DNA from: an uncultured Kiritimatiellota bacterium | GTDB taxonomy: Bacteria; Verrucomicrobiota; Kiritimatiellia; RFP12; DVOR01 | Assembly (NCBI GenBank): GCA_944391055.1 | Contig: CALXSF010000008.1 | Span: 32,273-96,272, forward strand | DNA: 64,000 nucleotides | Direction of reading: 5' to 3' | Part shown: in pieces, positions 52,198 to 60,967 of the stretch | How the letters are laid out: each line of letters starts with the position of its first letter | How positions within the stretch are numbered: the stretch's first letter is position 1 | Notes under the pieces: model-generated | What the model was told of the DNA's origin: nothing | The model's database searches: none | The model's input: only the letters and a program-made list of their open reading frames with translations | Position numbers and translations under genes: made by a program

Positions 52198-54513
52198 ATG
52201 AAAAGGTTCCTTCCGCTCCTGATTCTCGCCGCCGCCCTTCCCTGGACGCTCCAGGGCTACATGCCCGCCTTCTCGCGGGGCGGCTATTTCCCCGCCGAGG
52301 GCTCGCCCCGCGCCGTCAGCAGCCTCAACGTGGGCTGGGACTTCGCGCGCGGCGACGGCTTCAAGGCGCGCGTGAACCTCCCGCACACCCTCAACGTCGT
52401 CGGCTTCGAGGCCAGCGGCGGCACCAATTACCAGGGGCCCGCCGTCTATGAGAAGCGCTTCGACTTCGCGCCCAAGGGCAAACGCCAGTTCCTTCACTTC
52501 GAGGCCATCATGGGCAAGAGCGCAATCTTCCTCAACGGTGAGAAGGTCGGCGAGCGCTTCGGCGGCTACCACCCCATCCACATCGAGGTGACGGGGAGGC
52601 TCAAGGCGGCGGGCAACGTCCTGCGCGTGGAGTGCGACAACGCCGACGACCCCGATTACCCGCCCGGCAAACCGCAGGCGCAGCTCGACTTCGCCTACTT
52701 CGGCGGCATCTACCGCGACGTCTGGCTCATCGAGACCGGCCCCGTCGCCGTCTCCGCCCCCGGCCCGCAGGAGGGCGTCTACCTCGCCACCAAGCGCCTG
52801 GCCGAGGGCAAATGGCAGGTGACCGCCCGCGTCGTCCTCGACGGCCAGGGCGCCGTCCGCCGCGTCTACGAGGGGCGCGAGGTGCCCGAGACCTTCGAGG
52901 TGGAGAAGCCCGCCGAGTGGACGCCCGACACGCCCGCCCTCCACTTCCTGCGCGTCGAGGCCCTCGCCCCCGACGGCTCCGTCTCCGACGCCGTCAACGT
53001 CCGCTTCGGCTTCCGCGACGCCCGCATCACCGCCAAGGAGGGCCTCGTCCTCAACGGCAAGCCCTGGCGCAAGGTCATCGGCGCCAACCGCCACCAAGAC
53101 TTCGCCTTCGTCGGCAACGCCATGAGCAACCTGCTGCACTACCGCGACGCGGTGAAGCTCCGCGAGGCCGGCCTCACCCTCGTGCGCAACGCCCACTACC
53201 TGCAGGACCCCGCCTTCATGGACGCCTGCGACGAGGTGGGGCTCTTCGTCATCGCCAACACCCCCGGCTGGCAGTTCTGGAACGGCAAGCCCATCTTCGG
53301 CCAGCGCGTCCTCGACGACATCCGTGCCCTCGTCCGCCGCGACCGCTCCCGCCCCTGCCTCCTCCTCTGGGAGCCCATCCTCAACGAGACCTGGTACCCC
53401 GAGCAGGCCGCCAAGCAATGGGTCGAGGCCGTCAAGGCGCTCACCCCCAACGGCCCCAGCCTCTGCGCCTGCGACAGCCACGCCCGCGGCCAAGAGGCCT
53501 ACGACGTCGTCTTCGGGCATCCCATCGGCTCCATCTCCGGCCCGAACGCCGTCGAGGCCAACGGCCGCCCCGCCTTCACCCGCGAATGGGGCGACTGCGT
53601 GAGCGACTGGAGCAGCAACAACTCCCCCTCCCGCATTGACCGTGCCTGGGGCGAGAGCGCGCAGCTCGTCCAGGCCTTCCACTATCTCGACGCCGCCGCC
53701 CCAAACACCACGCTCGCCATGCTCCTCGCCCAGCCCCCCAACCACTTCGGCGGCGCGCTCTGGCACAGCTTCGACCATTCCCGCGGCTGCCACCCCGACA
53801 CCTTCTACGGCGGCATCATGACCTCCGCCCGCATCCCCAAGACCGCCTACTGGATGTTCAAGGCCATGCTCGCCAAACCCGGGCCCCAAATCCCCAACGT
53901 CGACCTCTCGCCCTTCGTCCACGTCGCCCACGAGCTCTCCCCCATCTCCCCGCGCGAGATCACCCTCTTCTCCAACGTCCCCCTCGCCGACCTCGCCCTC
54001 AACGGCCAACCCCTCAAGGAGGTCGCCCCCTTCCGCTACACCACGCAGGACGGCAAAGGCTTCTCCTTCTATCAGCCCACCTCGCCCGGCACCTACCGCC
54101 AAGCCTCCATCACCGGCGAATACGGCGGCAAACCCTTCCGAAAAACCACCGCGCACCTGCGCACCGCCATCAAACTCCAGCTCGACACCCTGCGCACCGA
54201 CCTCGTGGCCGACGGCTCCGAGCTCGTCGTCGCCGTCGCCACCTTCGCCGACCGCAACGGCACCCCCAAACACCTCTCCTCCGACCGGATCCGCTTCACC
54301 GTCGAGGGCCCCGCCGAGATCGTCGACACCGAGGACCGCGCCCTCAACCCCCAGCAGACCCGCTACGGCGAGGCCGTCGTCCTCCTCCGCCTCGGCGCCA
54401 CCCCCGGCAAGGTCACCCTCCGCGCCGAGGTCGACCGCCCCGGCGTCCGCCTTCCCAAGCCCGCCGCCCTCACCTTCGAGACCAAACCCTCCCCCATCCC
54501 GCTCATCCGGTGA
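52198..54513 (+). CDS. Secreted glycoside hydrolase family 2-type glycosidase
   Basis: A 771-aa protein with a signal peptide (MKRFLPLLILAAALPWTLQG). The N-terminal jelly-roll (VNLPHTLNVVG; YEKRFDFAPKG; DVWLIETG) and the immunoglobulin-like domain lead to the (beta/alpha)8 barrel from about 285 (GANRHQDF, the GH2 region-I motif). LLWEPILNETW holds the likely acid/base Glu; PAFTREWGD fits the nucleophile Glu. Beta-rich domains follow to the end. Similar to beta-galactosidase/beta-glucuronidase-type enzymes; the substrate cannot be told. It is divergent from recN (129 bases between the start codons) and ends at a terminator. Confidence 0.8.
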   Translation: MKRFLPLLILAAALPWTLQGYMPAFSRGGYFPAEGSPRAVSSLNVGWDFARGDGFKARVNLPHTLNVVGFEASGGTNYQGPAVYEKRFDFAPKGKRQFLHFEAIMGKSAIFLNGEKVGERFGGYHPIHIEVTGRLKAAGNVLRVECDNADDPDYPPGKPQAQLDFAYFGGIYRDVWLIETGPVAVSAPGPQEGVYLATKRLAEGKWQVTARVVLDGQGAVRRVYEGREVPETFEVEKPAEWTPDTPALHFLRVEALAPDGSVSDAVNVRFGFRDARITAKEGLVLNGKPWRKVIGANRHQDFAFVGNAMSNLLHYRDAVKLREAGLTLVRNAHYLQDPAFMDACDEVGLFVIANTPGWQFWNGKPIFGQRVLDDIRALVRRDRSRPCLLLWEPILNETWYPEQAAKQWVEAVKALTPNGPSLCACDSHARGQEAYDVVFGHPIGSISGPNAVEANGRPAFTREWGDCVSDWSSNNSPSRIDRAWGESAQLVQAFHYLDAAAPNTTLAMLLAQPPNHFGGALWHSFDHSRGCHPDTFYGGIMTSARIPKTAYWMFKAMLAKPGPQIPNVDLSPFVHVAHELSPISPREITLFSNVPLADLALNGQPLKEVAPFRYTTQDGKGFSFYQPTSPGTYRQASITGEYGGKPFRKTTAHLRTAIKLQLDTLRTDLVADGSELVVAVATFADRNGTPKHLSSDRIRFTVEGPAEIVDTEDRALNPQQTRYGEAVVLLRLGATPGKVTLRAEVDRPGVRLPKPAALTFETKPSPIPLIR

Positions 54514-54540
54514 GTCCCGGCGCCTTGGCCGCCCAAACAA

Positions 54541-54574
54541 AAAGCGCCCCCGGCCTGACGGTCGGGGGCGCTTT
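54541..54574. terminator. Terminator between the GH2 gene and lolD
   Basis: AAAGCGCCCCCGGCC pairs with GGTCGGGGGCGCTTT around TGAC with one G-T pair. The arms end in AAA/TTT, so it can serve both converging units. Confidence 0.6.
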
Positions 54575-54588
54575 CCGAAAAGAGGCGC

Positions 54589-55266
54589 TCACGGCTCGAG
54601 GCGCCCGTCGCGCAATGTCAGTGTGCGGGAGCAACGGGCGGCGGTGGCGGGGCTGTGGGTGACCATGACGAGGACGGCCTGGCGTTCGCGGGCGAGCGTG
54701 AAGAGGAGGTCGAGCACCTGCGCGCCGGTGGCCTCGTCGAGGTTGCCGGTGGGTTCGTCGGCCAGGAGCAGGGGCGGTTCGTTCATGAGGGCGCGGGCGA
54801 TGGCGGCGCGCTGCTGCTCGCCCCCGGAGAGTTCCAAGGGGGTGTGGCGGAGGCGGTCGGCGAGCCCCACGCGGTCGAGGAGGGCCTCGGCGCGGGCGCG
54901 CATGGCGGCGCGGGAGAGGCGGCCGAGCGCCATGGCCGGGAGCATGACGTTCTCGGTGATGTCCATCTCGGGCAGCAGGTGGTAGGCTTGGAAGACGAAG
55001 CCGATGGCGGCGGCGCGGAGCTTGGTGCGCCGCCGGCCGGAGATGGCGTAGAGGGGCTGGCCGCCCACGAAGACCTCGCCGGCCTGAGGCCGGTCCAGGC
55101 CGCCGAGCACATGGAGCAGGGTGGATTTGCCGGCGCCGCTGCGGCCCACGATGGCGAGCGTTTCGCCGGGGGCGGCGGAGAGGGCGGCGCCTTTGAGGAT
55201 CTCGAGGCGCTTGCCGTGGAGGGCGTAGGCCTTGTGGAGGTTTTCGGCGATGAGGGCGGGTTCCAT
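54589..55266 (-). CDS. lolD: Lipoprotein-releasing ABC transporter ATPase
   Basis: A 225-aa ABC ATPase of the MacB/LolD class: Walker A GRSGAGKST, Q-loop FVFQAYHLLPE, signature LSGGEQQRAAIARAL, Walker B LLLADEPTGNLD, H-loop VTHSP. With the adjacent permease it would extract lipoproteins from the inner membrane. Last gene of the icd operon; AAGGAG inside the permease stop region serves as its ribosome site. Confidence 0.88.
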   Translation of the reverse strand: MEPALIAENLHKAYALHGKRLEILKGAALSAAPGETLAIVGRSGAGKSTLLHVLGGLDRPQAGEVFVGGQPLYAISGRRRTKLRAAAIGFVFQAYHLLPEMDITENVMLPAMALGRLSRAAMRARAEALLDRVGLADRLRHTPLELSGGEQQRAAIARALMNEPPLLLADEPTGNLDEATGAQVLDLLFTLARERQAVLVMVTHSPATAARCSRTLTLRDGRLEP

Positions 55267-55271
55267 GGGGT

Positions 55272-56510
55272 TCACTCCTTGCGCAGGGCGTCGATCGGGT
55301 TCATGGCGGCGGCGCGCCAGGCGGGCAGGAGGGAGGCGAGGGCGCAGAAGAGCACGACCAGGGCGGCGACTTGGGCGATCTCGGCGGGGACGACGCGCCA
55401 CGGGAGGGCGTCGAGGCCGTAGACGGCCTTGGGGAAGACCTCCAGGCCGAAGCCGGCCAGCAGATCCACCAGGTTCTGAAGGTTGTGGAGCACGAGGAAG
55501 GCCAGGCCGACGCCCAGCGCCGTGCCCAGGAGGCACTGCACCCAGCCGTAGAGCACGAAGGTGAGGGTGAGCTGCCACGTGGAGAAGCCGAGCGATTTGA
55601 GCAGGCCGATCTCGTCGGTCTTCTGCACGGTGATGACGATGATGGTGTTAACCACGCAGAAGATGGCCACGACGCTGATGAAGATGAGCAGGAGCGTCAT
55701 CATGTTCTTCTCGGTGGCGACGGCGTTGAAGATGAGGCGGTCGAGCTGCTGCCATGTGCTCACGCGGCAGCGGCCCGGCCCGTAGAGGTCGTCGACGACG
55801 CGGCGGACCTCCCCCACCAGCCCGCCGCCGGGGCGGAGGGCGTGCGGCTCGGCGACGCGCAGGCTGACGCTGTTGGCGCCGGAGTCCAGGCCCGCCAGGT
55901 CGCGCGCCACCGGGAGGGAGACGAAGACGTAGCCGCTGTCGTAATCCGCCTGGCCGGTGGAGTAGACGCCCTTGACGGTGAGGCGCTCGGGGAAATAGAT
56001 CTCGTCTTTGTCGATGAGGTTCATGGGCGAGTAGACAAGCAGCTCGTCGCCCACCCCGACGCCGAGCATCCGCGACATGTCCACCCCGATCACCACGCTG
56101 TCGCCCGAGAGGTCAAAGGCGCCGTTCCACATCTCGATGGGCAGCATCCGCTGGATGCGCGCGGCGTCCACCCCCAGCAGGATCGGCGCGAGGATGCGCC
56201 GGTTGCACTCCACCAGCACGCGCGTCTCGATGCTGGGCGAGGCGGCCTCCACCCCGGGGAGGGCCTCCGTCTGTCGGCAAAGCGTCTCCACGTCGCCGAG
56301 CGTGCCCCGATAGGCGGGCTGCACCACGATGTGCGGCTTGAAGGCCAGGATTTTGCTCTGCCAGGTGTCGCCGAAGCCGGTGAAGACGGCCCGCACGATG
56401 ATCACGATGGCCACGCCGATGGTCACGCCCAGCACGGAGAGCAGCGTGATCACCGAGGCCACCCCGCGTTTGGGGCGAAGATATTTGAGAGCCAAAAAGA
56501 GAGGGAACAT
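55272..56510 (-). CDS. Lipoprotein-releasing system permease (LolC/E)
   Basis: A 412-aa protein with the LolCE architecture: first TM (VASVITLLSVLGVTIGVAIVII), a ~220-aa periplasmic domain (about 45-270), then three TMs (MMTLLLIFISVVAIFCVVNT; LTLTFVLYGWVQCLLG; VAALVVLFCALASLLPAW) and the terminal APIDAL-like NPIDALRKE. FALKYLRPKRG at the N-terminus is typical of LolC/E. A single gene likely supplies both halves as a homodimer. AGGAG precedes the ATG. Confidence 0.88.
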   Translation of the reverse strand: MFPLFLALKYLRPKRGVASVITLLSVLGVTIGVAIVIIVRAVFTGFGDTWQSKILAFKPHIVVQPAYRGTLGDVETLCRQTEALPGVEAASPSIETRVLVECNRRILAPILLGVDAARIQRMLPIEMWNGAFDLSGDSVVIGVDMSRMLGVGVGDELLVYSPMNLIDKDEIYFPERLTVKGVYSTGQADYDSGYVFVSLPVARDLAGLDSGANSVSLRVAEPHALRPGGGLVGEVRRVVDDLYGPGRCRVSTWQQLDRLIFNAVATEKNMMTLLLIFISVVAIFCVVNTIIVITVQKTDEIGLLKSLGFSTWQLTLTFVLYGWVQCLLGTALGVGLAFLVLHNLQNLVDLLAGFGLEVFPKAVYGLDALPWRVVPAEIAQVAALVVLFCALASLLPAWRAAAMNPIDALRKE

Positions 56511-56551
56511 GGGCGTCTCCTGTCATGGGGCCCCATCCGCCGGACCGGGCG

Positions 56552-58477
56552 TCAGGCGAGCGGGATGGGGGTCTGTTCGATGGCGCTTCGGAGCAGGGCG
56601 ATGCCGCGCGCCTTGCAGAACGCGCGGATGTCGGCGAGCCGCCCCGGGGGGATAGAGGGGGTGGTGACGATGATCTGGGTGGGGCGGAGGCGCGCGAACA
56701 ACCGCGGGTCGCGCTCCAAATCCTCCAAGGGGCCGAGGATGGGGAGGTCGCGGAAGACGCGGCCGCGAAGGCCGGGATTGTCGTCGAGGACGCCGATGAG
56801 GGCGACATGGTTGCGGGTGACGTTCACCTCGTAGAGGGTGACGTAGGCGCGAAGGCTGACGCCGGCGCCGTAGAAGAGGATGCGCGGGATGGAGGCGTCG
56901 GTGAGGGAACGGCGGCAGAGACGCGCGTTCTCGGAGGCGGCCAGCCATTGCAGGAAGGCGGTCTTGGCCAGGCGCAGCAGCAGGAGGGGCGTCGGGAGAA
57001 GCGCGGCCCAGAGGACGTGCAGCCGCACCATCCGCCGCGCGAGCTCGGGCGCCCAGTAGGCCAACGCCAGGTGGGAGACCAAGGAGCCGGCCGCCACGGC
57101 GGCCACCACGAGGAAGGAATCCTTGCGGGTGCTGCGCCCCCAAATGCGGGTGTAGGCCCGCACCGCCACCAAAGCCAGGGCGACAGGGACGGTATAGGCA
57201 AGGAAGAAGCTGACGAAAAGATCCGCCCCAAAGTGCGGGAGGACGTCCCAAAAGAGCCACAGCAGCGCCGCGTAGAGCGCGGCCATGGACACAAGGTCGC
57301 CCAAGACATAGAGGATGACGGTGATAGAGCGATGGCCGCAGCGGGCGCCGGGGCGGGCAAGCAGGCGCCCGGCGTCCCAAAGCTCCACGTTGGTCATGGC
57401 GCGGACGATGACAAAGGCGAAGGCGCCAAAGCCGATGATGAAGACCGTGGCCTTGGCCTCGCGCAGCGTCAGCGCCACGAAGCCGATGAGCATCAGGGCC
57501 ACGGCAAGGCCATAGAGGAACCAAACGGCGCGGCGCTGGTTGCCACGGGCCAAGGCAAGCATGCGATGGTGCATATGCTCGCGGTCGGCGGTCATGACGG
57601 CGCCGGCGCCTCCGGCTTCCCCATCGGCGGGGGACGTGTCGAGCCGGCGGAGGACGTAGCGCAGGGTTCGGCGGAGGATGGCCAGGCACGTGTCGATGAG
57701 CGGGACGCCCAGACACAGGACGGGGACGCCGACCGAGATGAGGAACGCGTCGCCCCTGCGGGAGACCAGGGCAAGGGTGGCAAGCGTGAGGCCCACGAAC
57801 AGGCTACCCGAATCCCCGAGAAAAACGGAAGCGGGATTGTAGTTGTAGCGAAGGAAGCCGAGCAGCGCGCCCACAAAGGCGACGGAGACAAGGGGAAGCA
57901 TCCCCGGCGCGACGATGAGGAACGTCCCGGCCATGCCGACCGTGGCGAGGATGGCAAGGCCGGAGGAAAGCCCGTCCAGGCCGTCGATCAGGTTGAAGGC
58001 GTTGACCACGCCGATGTACCAGCACAGCGTGAGCGGAACGTACACCCACGGCTCCGCCCCCCACGCGCCCCAGGCGACAGGCAACGTCAGCCGCGCGCCC
58101 CCCCAGCACAGGATGGACGCGGCCGCGATCTGCGCCCCCAATTTGAGAAGCGGCGGCACGCCGAACCGATCGTCCACGGCCCCGACGGCCACCAACAGCG
58201 CGGACGCGGCGGCGAACCACGGCAGGATGGGCGCGAACGCCGAACGCTCAAAAAGCCCCGGCCACAGCCACCACGCCAATCCCAGCGCCCCGAAAAAGGC
58301 GGCCACCACGGCCAACCCCCCGCCGCGCGGGACGGGCACGCGGTTGACGCGGCGCGGGTCGGGCTTGTCCACCGCGCCGATGCGCCGCATAAAGCCGCGC
58401 GCGACAGGGGTCAGCGCAAGGGAAAGCAGAAGGGCCGCGACACCAACGGCCACACATTGCCAGAGCTGCTCAATCAT
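56552..58477 (-). CDS. WecA/TagO-type undecaprenyl-phosphate sugar-1-phosphate transferase fused to a FlaA1-like N-terminal region
   Basis: A 641-aa membrane protein. The first ~320 residues are a GPT-family glycosyltransferase with motifs VPVPRGGGLAVV, NAFNLIDGLDGL, VFLGDSGSLFVG and HHRML, which transfer a sugar-phosphate to undecaprenyl phosphate. After further TMs (about 320-500) comes a Rossmann/CoA-binding-like part (RILFYGAGVSLRAY; LIGVLDDNPGLRGRVF; ILGPLEDLE) as found at the N-terminus of FlaA1/CapD-type polysaccharide proteins, without the SDR catalytic domain. It would start surface polysaccharide synthesis. ATGA overlap with degT. Confidence 0.75.
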   Translation of the reverse strand: MIEQLWQCVAVGVAALLLSLALTPVARGFMRRIGAVDKPDPRRVNRVPVPRGGGLAVVAAFFGALGLAWWLWPGLFERSAFAPILPWFAAASALLVAVGAVDDRFGVPPLLKLGAQIAAASILCWGGARLTLPVAWGAWGAEPWVYVPLTLCWYIGVVNAFNLIDGLDGLSSGLAILATVGMAGTFLIVAPGMLPLVSVAFVGALLGFLRYNYNPASVFLGDSGSLFVGLTLATLALVSRRGDAFLISVGVPVLCLGVPLIDTCLAILRRTLRYVLRRLDTSPADGEAGGAGAVMTADREHMHHRMLALARGNQRRAVWFLYGLAVALMLIGFVALTLREAKATVFIIGFGAFAFVIVRAMTNVELWDAGRLLARPGARCGHRSITVILYVLGDLVSMAALYAALLWLFWDVLPHFGADLFVSFFLAYTVPVALALVAVRAYTRIWGRSTRKDSFLVVAAVAAGSLVSHLALAYWAPELARRMVRLHVLWAALLPTPLLLLRLAKTAFLQWLAASENARLCRRSLTDASIPRILFYGAGVSLRAYVTLYEVNVTRNHVALIGVLDDNPGLRGRVFRDLPILGPLEDLERDPRLFARLRPTQIIVTTPSIPPGRLADIRAFCKARGIALLRSAIEQTPIPLA

Positions 58478-59562
58478 AATCGCTCCAGGATTTCGACGGT
58501 TTCGTCCATGATCTCAGGCGAGAGCCCGCGCCCGGAGGGGAGACACAACCCTTGGGCGAAAAGCCTCTCGCCCACGCCGTTCAGCACGGCGGGGCATCCG
58601 CGGAAGACCGGCTGCAGATGCATGGGCTTCCACAGCGGCCGGGATTCGATGCCGCGCGCGGCCAACGCCGCCACGGCGCGAAGGGGATCCCGCCCGGACA
58701 GCGTGACCACGGTGAGCCATCGGTTCGGGATCCCATAAGAAGCGGTGGGCATGGGCACGGCCCAGCCCGGCAGGCGCGCGAGCCATCCTTCCCAGACGGC
58801 CGCCTTGTCGCGCAACGCGTCGTCCAGATGGCGCAGCTGCGCCAAGGCGACGGCGGCGGGGATGTTGCCCAGGCGGCCATGCGTGCCCAGGCGCCGGTGC
58901 TCGTACCACGGCACCGGTTCGCGGGCCTGACCGGCGAGTTTGCGGCAAAGCGCCAGCAATCCCAGGTCGTCGGAGCAAAGCAACCCGCCACCCCCGGCGG
59001 TGATGATTTTGTTGCCGTTGAGGGAGTGGACGACGGCCCAGGCGCCCTTCCCGGCGGCGCGCCCGCGATAGGTGGCGCCGACGGATTCGGCGGCGTCCAC
59101 GATGAACGGGACGCCCCGCGCGGCACAGAGGGCGGCGAGCGCGTCGAGGTCGCAGCTCTGACCGTACAGATCCGTGGCGATGAGCGCCCGGGCGCGGGGG
59201 TGCGCGTCAAGGGCGCGCGCGGCCAACGCCGGGTCAATGCACCACGTGTCGGGGGCGGCGTCCACGAAGACCGGCCGCGCGCCACGTTCCGCGAAGGGGC
59301 CGACCGAGGCGATGAACGTCAGGTCGCTGACGATCACCTCGTCGCCGGGGCGAATGTCCAGCGCACGGGCGAGCAACCCCAGCGCCATCGTCCCGGAGAC
59401 GATGGCAAGCGCGCCGGAGAAGCCGAAGCGGGCGGCGGCCTCGCGTTCCAACGCGTCGACCATCGGCCCGCAAGGCGCGATGTAGTTGGAGTCGAAGGCT
59501 TGGGCGACGAGCGCGCGCTCGTCGCCGCCGTTGAGGAATGGGGGCGAGAGGAAGACCCTCAT
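58474..59562 (-). CDS. DegT/DnrJ/EryC1/StrS-family sugar aminotransferase
   Basis: A 362-aa PLP enzyme: VSGTMALGLLARAL and VSDLTFIASV near the N-terminus, DLYGQSCDLD, FIVDAAESVGATYRG (PLP Asp), and SLNGNKIITAGGGG with the Schiff-base Lys. It likely makes amino sugars for the polysaccharide started by the next gene. Some members are dehydratases; the Lys is present here, so aminotransferase is favoured. Coupled by ATGA on both sides. Confidence 0.82.
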   Translation of the reverse strand: MRVFLSPPFLNGGDERALVAQAFDSNYIAPCGPMVDALEREAAARFGFSGALAIVSGTMALGLLARALDIRPGDEVIVSDLTFIASVGPFAERGARPVFVDAAPDTWCIDPALAARALDAHPRARALIATDLYGQSCDLDALAALCAARGVPFIVDAAESVGATYRGRAAGKGAWAVVHSLNGNKIITAGGGGLLCSDDLGLLALCRKLAGQAREPVPWYEHRRLGTHGRLGNIPAAVALAQLRHLDDALRDKAAVWEGWLARLPGWAVPMPTASYGIPNRWLTVVTLSGRDPLRAVAALAARGIESRPLWKPMHLQPVFRGCPAVLNGVGERLFAQGLCLPSGRGLSPEIMDETVEILERL

Positions 59563-60338
59563 GCGGCCCCGTCCCCCTCCTGCTGGGGCTTTCGGAAGGA
59601 ATAGAAGAGGATGCCGAGCCATTCCTTGACGAAATAGGCGGCCTTCCCGGCGGCCTCCGGGTTCGGAAGCTTCATCCAAAGCGGCACCTTGGCGCTCTTT
59701 TCGGCGGCCATCGTACACTCATAGTCGCACCCCACGGGCACGAACTCAATCCCGGCGGACTGGAAAAGCATCATGGCCCTTGGCAAATGCCAGGCGGACG
59801 TGACGACCAACGCCTTCTTGCAGCCGCGCCGGCGAAGGATACCGAGCGTCTTGGAGGCGTTCTCGGCGGTGTCGCGGGCCTCGTCCTCGCAGACGATGGA
59901 GCTCGCCGGCACGCCAAGCGTCTCCAACAGCGGCTTCTCCGCCTCGACCGCGCCCCCGCCGGTCGGGATGACGATGGGCGCCTTCCCGGCCCGGAAAAGC
60001 CGCACGGCCATGATGGCACGGTCGGCGGCGCCGTAAAGCTCGGGATAAGGGACGCCCTCGGTGACGGCCCCCACCCCGCCGCCAAGCAGCACGATCGCGT
60101 CGGCGTTCGGGATGGCCTCAAGCGGCGTGGGCGGGAACTTCCGTTCCAATGCATGCCCCAGCCCCGTCGCGACGGCGGGCAGCCCCATGACGAAGAGCAC
60201 GGCTGCCAGCAGCCACGCGCACAGCGCCGGCTTGGCCTGCCGCCACGCCAAAAGCCAAACCCCGAGCGCCGCCAACGCCACCATCACGAGCGTGTACGGC
60301 ATGCACAGCCACAGCAACCACTTGAAGACGACAAACAT
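59559..60338 (-). CDS. YdcF/ElyC-like DUF218 envelope protein
   Basis: A 259-aa protein with two N-terminal TMs (residues about 5-25, MPYTLVMVALAALGVWLL, and 40-60) and a DUF218 domain: NADAIVLLGGG, GGGAVEAEK, EDEARDTAENA and TSAWHLPRAMMLFQ. ElyC-type members act in envelope carbohydrate recycling and synthesis. The start overlaps the rex stop (TGATG). Confidence 0.78.
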   Translation of the reverse strand: MFVVFKWLLWLCMPYTLVMVALAALGVWLLAWRQAKPALCAWLLAAVLFVMGLPAVATGLGHALERKFPPTPLEAIPNADAIVLLGGGVGAVTEGVPYPELYGAADRAIMAVRLFRAGKAPIVIPTGGGAVEAEKPLLETLGVPASSIVCEDEARDTAENASKTLGILRRRGCKKALVVTSAWHLPRAMMLFQSAGIEFVPVGCDYECTMAAEKSAKVPLWMKLPNPEAAGKAAYFVKEWLGILFYSFRKPQQEGDGAA

Positions 60339-60967
60339 CAGGCATTCCTTTCCTGTATCCGGTGCAGCAGCACGGCCAGGCTGACGGCCAGATCCTCGCG
60401 CTGCACCAACACCTCATCCGGCACATCCAAGCGCGCGGGGGTGAAGTTCCAGATGGCGCGCACCCCTCCCGCCACCATCTGCTCGGCCACGCGCTGGGCG
60501 CGCTCCGCCGGCACCGTGAGGATGCCCAGCGGGGCCCCCAGCCGAAGCACCGTCTCGACCAGCGTGGCGACGGGGAAGACGGGCGTGCCCGCGAGGACAA
60601 GGTTGCACCGCTCGGGCGCCGCGTCGAACGCCGCCACGATCCGCAGCCCCTGGCGTCGGAAGCCGGGATAGCCCAACAGCGCCGACCCCAGCCGCCCGAC
60701 CCCCGCCAAAACCGCCATCACCTCGCGGTCCGCCCCCGTCAGACGCTCCAGCTCGGCGATGAGCTCGGCGATGGGGAACCCGACGCGCGGCGTGCCGCGC
60801 ACCCCGGTGCGCGCCAGATCCTTGCGCACCACCACAGGCTCGATACCCAGCGCGCCCGCCAAGGCCGCGCCGGAGGCATACGCGCGCCCCTCCCGCGCCA
60901 GCTCCCGTAGCACGCGCAGATAGAGCGGCAGCCGCTGCAACGCCTGTGTGCCGAAGGCCACCTTCAC
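60338..60967 (-). CDS. rex: Redox-sensing transcriptional repressor Rex
   Basis: A 209-aa protein: N-terminal winged helix (LQRLPLYLRVLRELAREG; SGAALAGALGIEPVVVRKDLA) and a Rossmann NAD(H) domain (VLAGVGRLGSALLGYPGF), then WNFTPARLDVP, which is the Rex pattern. It senses the NADH/NAD ratio. Starts with GTG overlapping the rlmL-like stop. In the same operon as icd; whether Rex controls this operon is not shown by a visible operator. Confidence 0.85.
   Translation of the reverse strand: MKVAFGTQALQRLPLYLRVLRELAREGRAYASGAALAGALGIEPVVVRKDLARTGVRGTPRVGFPIAELIAELERLTGADREVMAVLAGVGRLGSALLGYPGFRRQGLRIVAAFDAAPERCNLVLAGTPVFPVATLVETVLRLGAPLGILTVPAERAQRVAEQMVAGGVRAIWNFTPARLDVPDEVLVQREDLAVSLAVLLHRIQERNA

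Noticed and set aside
50390..54540. Very long minus-strand frame opposite the GH2 gene and upstream of recN
   Set aside because: The frame has Gly/Val/Glu-rich shadow composition; GH2 (plus) has signal peptide and family motifs, and recN begins at 52068 with a Walker A at the right place.
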